A DNA stretch of 64,000 nt, from contig JACTAT010000050.1 of the NCBI GenBank assembly GCA_014526335.1, positions 496,001-560,000 of the forward strand, read 5' to 3'. Source of the DNA: Chrysaora quinquecirrha. Lineage: Eukaryota > Cnidaria > Scyphozoa > Semaeostomeae > Pelagiidae. The notes under the pieces are model-generated. The model saw nothing but the letters and a program-made list of their open reading frames with translations. It did not search any database and was not told where the DNA came from. Numbering within the stretch: position 1 is the first letter of the stretch; the number at the start of each line of letters is the position of its first letter. The translations under genes were made by a program, and so were the position numbers. Of the stretch, positions 23,700 to 33,601 are shown in pieces.

Positions 23700-25515
23700 T
23701 TAAAGCACACGCTGAAGATACCTTCTTAACTTAAAATATGTTTCACGATTTAGGTTGATATCTATCTCATACTCACTGCTTGAGGAAACTATTTGTGAAA
23801 CTTGCAAAAGCTGTGCATGGGAAAGATCAATAGCAGATACAGGAACAATCTCATCATCCTCCTCCAATTCCATCGAAGCGACACTACCAGCAATGCCATA
23901 CATCTGCTCAACATCAGCTCGATCTCCTCTGGTTAAGATGTCATTTGTTTCTGCCAATTCACTTCTGGCATTCAGCAACGTACCTTCAACATATAGCTGG
24001 TTTGGCGTTCTTGATGCTCATTGGCTATGTTGTGGTTATTCCACTGCACTGTGAATGTGCTCAGGCGCTTATTTATTGTTGGAATAAAACGCTTTCTCGC
24101 GCAAAACATGTCAAGGGTGTTATCTATGTCGTATTCCCCGCAAGAGACTAGTTCGTCATACAAGTCTATGAATAGCTAGGTAACACAGTGTCAGACATCA
24201 ACCCAAAGGCACTCAATTCGCTGATTGTGCACAGAAGATCCAACAAGATGTGCATTGTTGACAGTTGGTCTACCTCTAGCAATTAATTCACCAACCTTTG
24301 CGTTTTCTCCACCTTTGTCTGTTCTGATTTGTGTTGGCCATCCATCTTCGCGCACAGCTGACAGGAAGCATTTTTCCACTGTTGATGCCAGCTTGTTATC
24401 TGCTGCTTGAAGATACAAAATCTTTCTTGAGAAGCCATCAATGGCTCCATGTATGACAATTCCGAATTTCCTAAATTGATTGAAAGAACACTATTAAGAA
24501 ACCTAGTTTACATTGCCATGAAGCCTTGTCATGGTTTAGATATAAGTAACATGGTATGTTATTGTTTTTTTATAAAATTATATTAACATTTCATATAATG
24601 TGAACAGGTATAAATTTTCATACTTAGTTAGTTTTAAATTGCTGTCCAGCTGCCATAAAGAATTTGGTGCAGCAACCTTATAAACACGGCGATGAATACC
24701 AGCTCTGACGTTTGCGGTAACCAAGACCTCATCTAGTTGCATCATCGATTCCCGAACTCTGTTACGCGATACCCATAATACTTTGCTTCGCAATTCAGCT
24801 TGAATCATTGTGATACCACATAGAGGCTGTCGACAGACTGCAATGTCTACATGACTATCCAGTTCATCATCGGTGATGTCTTTTTTTCTCTTTCGGATAA
24901 TAAACCAAAAAAGTCTTTTCTCCTCTTTATTGTTGCCACACTTACCCCTATGTGGACAAAAGTAGAGAAATTGGAACTTGTTACAAATCCACTAAATATC
25001 AGGATGAGGAGCTAAAAGTGGTGTTAATATTTTACGGTATTTTATTGCTGAAAAGGAACTATAATAGCAGTTATATGGGATCTAAGCCCAAAAGCAACCC
25101 GTGTTATTAAGATACAAGGCCGAATGATGCAACTAACATGCCGAAACTTACCGAGAATCTTTGCAATGGAAACCAATGAATATCCAAGTACTAACATGGA
25201 TTCGAGTTGGTCAACTTGTATATTCTTTTCTGGTCTGCCTTGTGCCCCAGTAAAAACCTCGTCAACGGCAAATTTATTTTCCCTTTCCTTGGCAGCAATG
25301 AGATCTTCGATTGAATCTGATAAGTCCATAAGTTTCGTTTCAGATTCTTTCATTTTCTCGACTAGATGACGCTTGTCTTCATATTCAGATTGGCTCGCAT
25401 GCTGACCAACTACCATGGCTTTGAGGTTTCTTAGAGCATTGCTTGAAGCGTACAGTCTAGCTCCCATGTGTTCCAGTTCTGGAACAGTGGGTTCATCTTG
25501 CTGACGCAACAACAA
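23700..25515 (-). pseudogene. DDE integrase-like gene, copy A (degenerate, spliced)
   Basis: Minus strand. Exon 1 (25,515 to about 25,148) encodes a helical N-terminal region starting MLLRQQDEP and ends before a GGTAAGT donor. A second segment (about 24,900-24,630) carries a helical region and LWQLDSNLKL, holding the first catalytic Asp. A third (about 24,478-24,190) has HGAIDGFSRKI, IRTDKGGEN (second Asp) and VHNQRIECLW (catalytic Glu). After LWVDV come TGA and TAG stops, then LFIDLYDEL, WNNHNIANEHQ and, after a frameshift, PNQLYVEG, as expected for the C-terminus. This matches a retroviral-integrase-fold family found as multi-copy genes in fish and invertebrates. The triad is present but the frame is broken, so probably inactive. 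Confidence 0.7.
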
Positions 25516-26260
25516 TTCGGCTTCTTTTCGTACTTCTTAATATTTCTTATAGTTTGTGATGTATCATCCATTTTGATTCTTTCGCGAAGTTTTAAATTCA
25601 ATACATTATGGAATTGGGAAGGAGCTGTGAGGCTGCTACCTGTTTAACCATGCGTGAGGCTGCTACCTGTTTAACAACTGACCCCCATCTGGATGCTAAG
25701 CATAAACGCCCAATGAGAGGTGATTGTAGAGGGGCGTTTATTGGAACAGAGGTGTTGACAAGGGATGGGCGTCAGTAACATTTCTTAACAATTCCACGAA
25801 GCGTTTATTCAAGATGGGCCCTTTTAATAGAAGAGGGTTAATTTGATAAAAAACGGTATCCACTAAGAGATTTTCATTAGCTTTGAGAACTGGAGCTATC
25901 CCAATGGAACTGTGGGATGGACAACAATTTTAATGCGGTTATCTTTCATGGTTATACATTCCCACTCCGCTTTCGTTTGGTGCACCTGAGTGCACTCTTT
26001 TGTTGCTCTCCGTGAAGAGAAAGATTGCACTCAAATCATCCGAAAGACTAATAGGCAGGTGTGTGTAGAGCGGAGGGTTTGGTCGGGGTCCTAGTTGTCG
26101 AGTTGATCTGAGAACAAATAGAAATGTTATCGTATTTCTTTCCCAGAAAGAAATAAAAGCCCTTGTGATATGCGTTGAATTTCTTGAATATTTAGTATCT
26201 TTACATATTAAAAATATATTACCGTAACAAAAACCAGTTAGAAACAGAAAAGAATATTTG
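24492..26260. repeat. 1.8-kb direct duplication, copy A
   Basis: Matches 33,602-35,412 nearly base for base in the same orientation, with scattered substitutions and small indels; copy B has extra bases near 34,690-34,740. It spans the 5' exons of the integrase-like gene and about 750 bases upstream. Confidence 0.9.
25627..25680. repeat. Two-copy 27-bp tandem repeat
   Basis: GTGAGGCTGCTACCTGTTTAA occurs at 25,627 and again at 25,654, upstream of the integrase-like gene. It is also present, with changes, in duplication copy B. Confidence 0.8.
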
Positions 26261-27123
26261 TAACATGTTTTTCTAAACAAAAATTCTTTTGAAACACTAG
26301 TCAATCATTGATTTGCTGACTATATGATAATGAGCGAGTTGTTTGTGCATAGAAAAATACAATACTTGCTAAATAATCATTTCATAAGCAAAAACCCTTG
26401 ATGGACCAATCGAGGCCCAGATAAAGTAGAGGTCGGAGGAACAAATAAATACTGTAACTCGTATGAAAACAGCTATTCTAAGCCAATTTGGAGATTGTAT
26501 TTGGAAACATTTTCCCGAGGAGCATGCCCCCAGACCCTCTTAATGAATATACCTTCCATGCACTAAGCACCCACCACACTTAAAGCACGATGGTAATGGC
26601 GTTTTTGATTTCACAAACAAATAGGTAAGGCAGTGCATGGACGTGCAAAGGGCGTAATTATTCCGATTTGTACAAATCAAATTATAAATTTTAATAGCGG
26701 TTCGTCAGTAAGTTTTATATTGACATCGTTTTCGTAGCTATGAAATGAAATGAAATGAAATGTATATACAAAACAATCTCCCACGTAATTATTCCATAAA
26801 CAAGATAAAGATGATAAGATGTCACTGATAAGGAACAAGCGAATGATATTGCTTTGGAGTCTTCTCGCAAAAGCTGTAATTAAAACATGAAAGCGATAGG
26901 GAGAAGCGAGAGTCAGAAATAGATTACATTGAATTTATTGAATAATGTATTTTGATTGAAGTAAACGTGAAAATCGCATTCATGGATAGATAAGTTGTAA
27001 ACTTTTTAACGATTTATTGGCTAATCATGTCACTAATTTTATTTCTTTGACAGTTGACTGTGGTCTTTAGTGTTATTATTACTTTACTTACAGTACATAC
27101 TACATCAGCGATCGTAGCATCAT
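26261..27123. other. Non-coding; short repeats
   Basis: A (TGAAA)n run lies near 26,736-26,762 and a CGAGGAGCATGCCCCCAGACC motif near 26,515, which looks like the end of a known type of DNA-transposon relic. No genes. Confidence 0.4.
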
Positions 27124-27561
27124 TGTGCGGATTTCCAAGGATTGTATGTTTAAGCTTAATATTCGTAACAACATTCTTTGCATAGATTTATAATTTAGGT
27201 TGGGCATTCGGCTCATGATTGTGAGTCAGAATTTGTTTATATGCTCAGTACCACAGAAATTTTATGTTTATCGACTTAAATATTATTTCCTCTTTTGTAT
27301 AATAAAAATATGTAGCTTGACTCATATTAACGTATGTGAAATCTAGGATTGTGATTGGCTGAAACTTTATCGGTGTGTTGTAGAAATAACTGCAAGTAAC
27401 ATTCTGAAGCTCAGATCTGTAGATGTACGATGCCGTTCGGATGTTAGATATTTTCGATTAATATGATGATTGCTAAAGAAATTTAGAGTGTTTCTCTTGT
27501 GTCTGAAATTCTACGGCAAAAATATCCTGAACTAGTGATAGATTGACTTTAAGTCTTCACA
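27124..27561 (+). repeat. BEL 5' LTR
   Basis: 438 bases. Compared with the 3' LTR it lacks a 34-base segment just after TCCAAGGATT, with GATT at both edges of the gap, as in slippage or microhomology deletion. An AATAAA signal occurs in the middle (about 27,300). Confidence 0.9.
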
Positions 27562-27579
27562 TGGTCCACCGATCGAACC
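27562..27579 (+). other. Primer-binding site (BEL)
   Basis: TGGTCCACCGATCGAACC starts directly after the LTR terminal CA. TGG is the complement of a tRNA CCA end, and GATCGAACC would pair with a T-loop-like sequence; the tRNA species is not identified. Confidence 0.6.
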
Positions 27580-27675
27580 GGATATTTGCGCTGTAGTTTT
27601 TACTGAAGAGGGATGAATTAAAAAGAAAGAGAAACATCAGAGGAGGACATCGGGCTTACGCGACGAATTTAATCT

Positions 27676-29057
27676 GACAGATTGATGGGAGTATCGAGGA
27701 CTTCGCGAAGCTCAGACAAGTGGAAATAGCCTTAGGAGAGAAACTGGTTATTCTTCGAAGATTAGATGATGAAATCTTGGATTTTATTAGCGAAACGGAT
27801 GAAGATGGAACTGGTTGTACACAAGAAATTATGGAATGTGGAATGATGAAAGAGAGGATCAATTTGGCTTTGGAGAAAATAGAGAAGGCTTTATGCAATG
27901 AAGAACAGAATCAAGAACAGAATCAAGAAAAGAATGAGGATACGCCGGCAATTTCAAGACAGAATTCAAGGGAGTCAGTGGTATCAACGATTAGTGAAAT
28001 AAGTGGGATTTCTTCAAACTCAACTACAACTCGTCGAGTGAGAGCAAAGTTGCCGAAATTGGAGTTAAAGAAGTTTACTGGCCGCCCTCAAGACTGGCAG
28101 GAATTCTGGGACTCTTATAAAAGTGCAATAAATGAGAATGAAGAGCTTTCAGAAGTCGACAAGTTCACTTACTTAAAGTACTACTTGGAAGAACCGGCGA
28201 AAAAAGTGATTGCTGGATTGGCCCTGACAGAGAAGAACGTTAAGGCACGCGTCATGTTCGACTCAGGTAGTCATAGGACGTTTATCAAGCCGAGTACGGT
28301 TGAGCGCCTAGGACTAGAACCAGTTAGGAAAGAGCAGCTAGGCATTAGGACCTTTGGGGCCCCGAACGTTGAAGAGAAGGTGAGGGATGTAGTTGTGGTC
28401 AAGATGGAGCCTGTGAGAGGAGGTCAGAGAGTTAAAATTTATGCCTATGTTGTTGATAAAATTTCTGAATTTAGTAATGAACATGTGGAAGTTATCAAAC
28501 ATGATTACAAGCACCTTGCTAACATATGGTTCTCAGATGTTTGCAGGTTTAAAGAAACATTGGAAGTGGATATTCTTGTTGGAGTTGACTGGCTATGGAC
28601 ATTACAAGAGGATAATACAATACGAGGGGAGCCAGGCGAGCCAGTTGCTGTGCAGACAAAGCTTGGATGGGTTCTTTCTGGACCACTGAAGGGTAAGACT
28701 GAAATTTCTAATGTTTCTTGCGTGAATAGGTTAATTGAAAGCCCCAATTCCCAGAAGAAAGACGCCCTTGATAAGAATCAACTAGAAACTGACATTAATA
28801 AGCTTTGGGATTTAGAAACCTTAGGCATTAGAGAAGGGGACAAGGTACATGAAGAATTACTGGATTCTATTGAATTCACAGGAAAGAGATACTCTGTTAA
28901 GCTCCCTTGGAAAGTAGGACATAAGCCTCTCCCAACAAACTATGCTGTTAGTTTAGGTAGGATGAAAGGGCAATTAAGAAGGCTGAAGGAGACCCCGGAA
29001 ATACTAGTTAATTACGATAACATCATTAAGGATCAACTTAAGGAAAAACTAAATTGA
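27676..29057 (+). pseudogene. BEL gag N-terminus fused to protease and RT start
   Basis: Open from after a TGA at 27,675; no in-frame ATG near the start. The N-terminal part ends in a DUF1759-type gag region (LPKLELKKFTGRPQDWQEFW). After YYLEEPAKKVIAGL the text jumps at LTEKNVKA into a retropepsin (VMFDSGSHRTFI, catalytic DSGS), so the rest of gag including the zinc knuckles is missing by an in-frame deletion. The frame continues through the DUF1758 protease region (DILVGVDWLW) into the first part of the RT and stops at 29,057. Gag would form particles and protease would mature them; neither is likely functional here. Confidence 0.8.
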
Positions 29058-29059
29058 AG

Positions 29060-29705
29060 AAGTAGTTGACCTTGAGAAAGCTGGAAAGATTACTTATCTT
29101 CCTCATCAGGCGGTCATAAGAAAGGATGCGGAGACCACAAAATTAAGGGTGGTATATGATGCTTCAGCAAAGGAAATAAAGTCAAGAACTTCACTGAATG
29201 ACTGTTTGCATATTGGGCCCACTTTAAACCCCTTTCTGTTCGACATTATGGTGAGGTTTACAGAGCATAAGATAGGAATTACATCTGATATCGAGAAAGC
29301 ATTCCTAAATATAGAAGTAAGTAAGCAGGATAGGGATTGCTTGAGGTTCCTATGGGTGGATGATGTTCATGCGGATAATCCCTCCATCAAAGTTTATCGT
29401 TTCAATCGTGTCGTATTTGGGGTGAATAGCTCTCCATTCCTTTTGAATGGAGTCCTTCGTTATCATTTAAGCAAGTATGAAGAGATTGACCCTGCATTTT
29501 GTCAGCAGCTGTCTAACAGCTTTTATGTGGACGACCTTGTGCTTGGATGTGCTAATGTGGAGGAAGGAAAGGAGCTATTTGAGAAGAGTAAAACTAGAAT
29601 GAAGGATGGAGGATTTAAATTGAGAAAATGGAAGACGAACAATCCACTACTTGCAAATGAATTCAAGGAAAATGAGAATGCTATGAAAAGGGACCTTGTG
29701 AGTTG
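29060..29705 (+). pseudogene. BEL reverse transcriptase core
   Basis: Continuation of pol after a frame break at 29,057. It has LRVVYDASAKE, ITSDIEKAFLNI (first catalytic Asp), VVFGVNSSPFLL and SFYVDDLVLG (YVDD catalytic pair), so the palm residues are intact. The frame ends at TGA 29,704-29,706 after MKRDLVS, where it shifts into the next segment. Copies element RNA into cDNA in active relatives. Confidence 0.85.
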
Positions 29706-30968
29706 AATGATGATACTTATGCAAATGATATGCTGGGCAGTGAGGTTTCAGACAATAAGAGTAAGGTATTAGGCATAACCTGTGATATGGCAGAAGATAA
29801 ATTTGAATTTGATCTCACCAAAATAGGAAAAATAGAACAAGGCTCTAGAATCACCAAGAGATCAATACTCAGCATGATAGCAGAACTGTTTGACCCCCTT
29901 GGTTTGATCAGCCCAATTATTGTGAGTGCGAAAGTCCTTTTTCAGGAACTCTGCACTATGAAGCTTGGGTGGGATGATGAATTACCAGAGGATAAGCAAG
30001 CACAATGGAAAGAGCTTGTGAGAGAACTTAATTCTATTGGGAGTATTTCTGTTCCCAGATGTTTATATGCTGGTAATTTAGATGATGTTAAGAATGTTTA
30101 TTTACACGGATTTGCGGATGCCAGTAAGAAGGCTTACTGTGCCATGATTTACTTAGTTTATGAGAGCAACGATGGAAATTATTCTCAACTGATATGCTCC
30201 AAGACAAGGGTAGCCCCTCTTAAAGAACTTAGCATTCCAAGACTAGAACTTATGTCTGCTAGAATCCTGTCCTCACTAATGGAAACCGTGTACAATGCCT
30301 TAAGTAAGCAAGTGAAAATTGATGGATGTAAATATTGGCTTGATTCAAAAACAGCGTTATACTGGATAAACAATGAAGGTGAATGGCGACAGTTTGTCCA
30401 TCATAGGGTGAACGAAATTCTTAAGGTTTCGAAGAAAGCAGATTGGGGTCATTGTGTAGGAGTTTGCAACCCTGCAAATCTAGGATCAAGAGGAGTTTCT
30501 GCGAGTATCTTAAAAGGTAGTAGACTGTGGTGGCAGGGTCCCCATTGGCTTTCCATGGGAAAGGAAAATTGGCCCAGGGAATTTAGGCTTGAGGACTCGC
30601 AGGAAGTAAGAGGGGAGCAGAAGAAATCAGCAAATGTATCTACTGTGATAGATGAGAGTGAGAGAGTGGGCATTTCAGGTATTATCAATCTTAATAAGTT
30701 CAGCTCATTGAATAAGTTGCTTAGGATTACGGCTTGGGTCTTGCGCTTCATCAGAAACATAAAAGAATTAAAACAGGGTAATCATCCAAATGGAGATATG
30801 ATTAGTGCCTCAGAGATTTCGGAAGCTGAAGAATATTGGATCAGAGATGCGCAAGCAATTCTTAGGAAAGAACCTAAGTTTAAGAAACTAGCAACTCAGT
30901 TAGGGCTTCAAGAGGAGAAAAGAATTCTAAGGTGTAAGGGAAGACTTGTAAATCAGAATTGGAAATAG
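29703..30968 (+). pseudogene. BEL RT thumb, connection and RNase H
   Basis: Reads the Pao-family connection (LGITCDMAEDKFEF, SMIAELFDPLGLISP) and RNase H: HGFADASKKAYCA (first Asp), SIPRLELMSA (Glu), YWLDSKTALYW (Asp) and CNPANLGSRG. In the last motif family members normally have NPAD; here codon 30,477-30,479 is AAT (Asn), removing the final metal-binding Asp. The frame then reads KLWW-like RLWWQGPHWL and continues toward integrase, ending at 30,968 with a frame break. Confidence 0.85.
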
Positions 30969-32298
30969 GGTCTAAGTTTCCTATTATCTTGCCGAGTGAT
31001 CATAAGCTTACAGCATTGATTATTGAAGATTGTCATGGCAAAGTCCACCATAATGGCCTGAAGGAAACACTTACTGAATATAGAGCAAGATTTTGGACAA
31101 CTAAGGGAAGGCAGTATGTCAAGAAAATTATTAGGCCATGTAGGGTGTGTAAGAGGGTTGAAGGAAAACCTTATGGGGTGCCCCCTTTGGCTGCATTACC
31201 CTCGTTCCGCGTAGAAGATGTTGCACCATTTACAAATGTGGGTGTGGATTTTGCTGGGCCCCTTTATTTTAAGGCCAATGCAGGCCAGATTGAGAAATGC
31301 TATATAGTTTTATTTACTTGTTGTACTTCTAGAGCACTTTATCTTGATCTAATCAAGGATTTGTCAGGCCCAACGTTTTAAGGAGTTTGAGACGGTTCAC
31401 ATCACGCTGTGGTACACCTTCCTTAGTGAATTCGGACAATGCTAAGACGTTTAAGTTCGCAAATAAATTCTTAGGGAAACTTGCTCGGGAACATTCAGTG
31501 TTTTCATTTTTACAGCAGAAGAGAATCACGTGGGAATTCAATGTGGAAAGAAGTCCCTGGTGGGGTGGTTATTTTTAAAGGTTAGTGGGGAGTGTTAAAC
31601 GATGCCTTAGAAAGGTTCTGGGAAATAGTAGATTGTCGTTTGACGAATTAATCACGGTTTTAGTGGAAATTGAGGGAACACTAAACTCTCGCCCCCTGAC
31701 GTATGTTTACAATGAATTAGGGTACCACCCACTTACCCCGTCACATCTAGTCTTTGGAAGGAGATTACCTCATATTGCTGAAGATTTCGAGTATGCAGAT
31801 AATGAGTTAGATGAAAACTCTGCGATTTACGAGAAACAATTTTGGTATTTAATTCAGAAGTTGAATCATTTTTCAGATAGGTGGAAAAGGGAATATTTGA
31901 CAGAGCTCAGAGAATTTCATAGAATTCACACAGACAAGGGAGTGGAGGTCTGTGTTGGTGACGTCGTTCTTGTGAAAGAAGACAACGTGAAACGCAACGC
32001 TTGGAAAATGGGATTGATTACGGAATTAATTAAGGGTAAGGACGGTATGGTCAGGGCAGCTAAGGTTCCTACATGCAGTAAAGGTAAGCAAGATACATTA
32101 AATAGACCTTTACAGAATCTGTATCCGTTTGAAGTTAAGAGGGAGAGAGATGAAAGCTGTGAGGAGGAACGGCAGGACTGCGAGGTGAGTGAAGCACGGG
32201 TGGGTAATGTGAAAGATCCCCGCGCTAACTCTAGACCGCAACGCGCTGCTGCTAAGGACGCGAGGTGGAAAAGGCGCATGTTTCTTGACTCTCAATGA
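30959..32298 (+). pseudogene. BEL integrase and C-terminal domain, broken
   Basis: HHCC-type zinc region (HHNGLKETL, CRVCKRVEG), then the catalytic core: VGVDFAGPLYF (first Asp), a frameshift after 31,381, VNSDNAKTF (second Asp), and SPWWGGYF followed by TAA at 31,576-31,578 and RLVGSVK. The stop sits where the family has its catalytic Glu (GAA to TAA is one base). The C-terminal DUF5641-type domain (FSDRWKREYL, VGDVVLVKED) remains open to TGA at 32,298. Integrase joins cDNA to the genome in active elements; this one cannot. Confidence 0.85.
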
Positions 32299-32300
32299 GA

Positions 32301-32317
32301 AGTCAAGGAGGGGAGTG
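32301..32317 (+). other. Polypurine tract (BEL)
   Basis: Purine-rich AAGTCAAGGAGGGGAG directly before the 3' LTR, the usual primer for plus-strand cDNA. Confidence 0.65.
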
Positions 32318-32790
32318 TGTGCGGATTTCCAAGGATTTCTCGTAGGGATTTAAATTTTCTTTTAGGCGATTGTATGTTTAAGCTTTAATATTCGTAACGA
32401 CATTCTTTGCATAGATTTATAATTTAGGTTGGGCATTCGGCTCATGATTGTGAGTCAGAATTTGCGTATATGCTCAGTACCACAGAAATTTTATGTTTAT
32501 CGACTTAAATATTATTTCCTCTTTTGTATAATAAAAGTATGTAGCTTGACTCATATTAATGTATGTGAAATCTAGGATTGTGATTGGCTGAGACTTTATC
32601 GGTGTGTTGTAGAAATAACTGCATGTAAGATTCTGAAGCTCAGATCTGTAGATGTACGATGCTGTTCGGATGTTAGATATTTTCGATTAATATGATGATT
32701 GCTACAGAAATTTAGAGTGTTTCTCTTGTGTCTGAAATTCTATGGCAAAAATATCCTGAACTAGTGATAGATTGACTTTAAGTCTTCACA
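32318..32790 (+). repeat. BEL 3' LTR
   Basis: 473 bases, same ends as the 5' LTR and retaining the 34-base segment missing there. Confidence 0.9.
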
Positions 32791-33601
32791 ATCGTAGCAT
32801 ACGAATCATTATGAGTTCCATATTACAGTATTGATTAGAAATGTTACCCACTTGTAGTTCTCTGCATAAGTTTATTCCCTTATAACGTGCGTAAAGCAAA
32901 ACAGTATTGACTTTGAATATTAACACGTGCATGACTGAACTGATCTGTCTGTGTGTGGTGTGGTTCTTAACTCTTTCAGAATCTAAAAAGAGAACCTAGC
33001 CTGCGGGCAGACTCAGACACTTTCAAGAGTGTCTGAAAGTGTCTACACTCTTCAAAGTGTCTAAGTCTGTGCGCAGGCTAGGAGAACTTAAAATTGAAAT
33101 AAATCTAACCAGTGGCGTAGCGAGATTCATCGGCACACGGGGGCAAACACCAATGTTGTGGCCCCTATATCCTATTTGGAGTTACATTTTGTGTGCAACA
33201 TTAATGTTCCATTTGACTTTATGTACAAATGCAAATTAACTTGGTTATTACTTCAATTAGTTTTCAAACTTGCACCCCAAATTACTTGGTGGCCGGAGGC
33301 ACTTGCCCCTCCCCCACCCCTTTGCTAATCAACTACATCAACACACAACAACTCAAATACATACACAGCCGCAGTGGTTCTTGCTGTATATAATATGTAT
33401 GCAAGGAAGGCGTTTCTTGTTGCTCCTGAACAAAAATAGTTAAAGGCAACAGTTCCCCATTATTAGGTCACATGTGCTAACGCCGGAACTACATTGTGGT
33501 AGTTGTAGTCAGCACAGTACATAGCTTTGTTATCTTCGTGTTATTGCTGGGAAATCGGAGACAACTACTAGTTTTAACCAAAGCGTCAGTTGTCTTCAAA
33601 A
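32791..33601. other. Non-coding with foldback element
   Basis: Contains the foldback at 32,995-33,082 and, at 33,112, CAGTGGCGTAGCGAG, which resembles the terminal motif of hAT-type non-autonomous elements; the matching right end was not convincing. No genes. Confidence 0.4.
32995..33082. mobile_element. 88-bp foldback (hairpin) element
   Basis: Starts CCTAGCCTGCGGGCAGACT and ends in the near-perfect inverse, TGCGCAGGCTAGG. The arms extend inward through GACACTTT and AGAGTGT to a short centre, so almost the whole sequence can form one hairpin. Confidence 0.8.

Larger units (their letters stand above)
27124..32790 (+). mobile_element. BEL/Pao LTR retrotransposon, complete ends, inactive
   Basis: Two direct LTRs starting TGTGCGG and ending CTTCACA, a primer-binding site at the 5' LTR edge, a purine tract at the 3' LTR edge, and pol in the BEL/Pao order protease, RT, RNase H, integrase. 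Coding frames carry several breaks and most of gag is deleted. The 10-base string ATCGTAGCAT lies just before the 5' LTR (separated by CAT) and directly after the 3' LTR, a likely but imperfect target duplication. LTR divergence of about a dozen substitutions by eye suggests a moderately old insertion. Confidence 0.9.

Noticed and set aside
33112..33310. Complete hAT-type MITE starting CAGTGGCGTAGC
   Set aside because: Only one terminus is recognisable; the right end could not be found.
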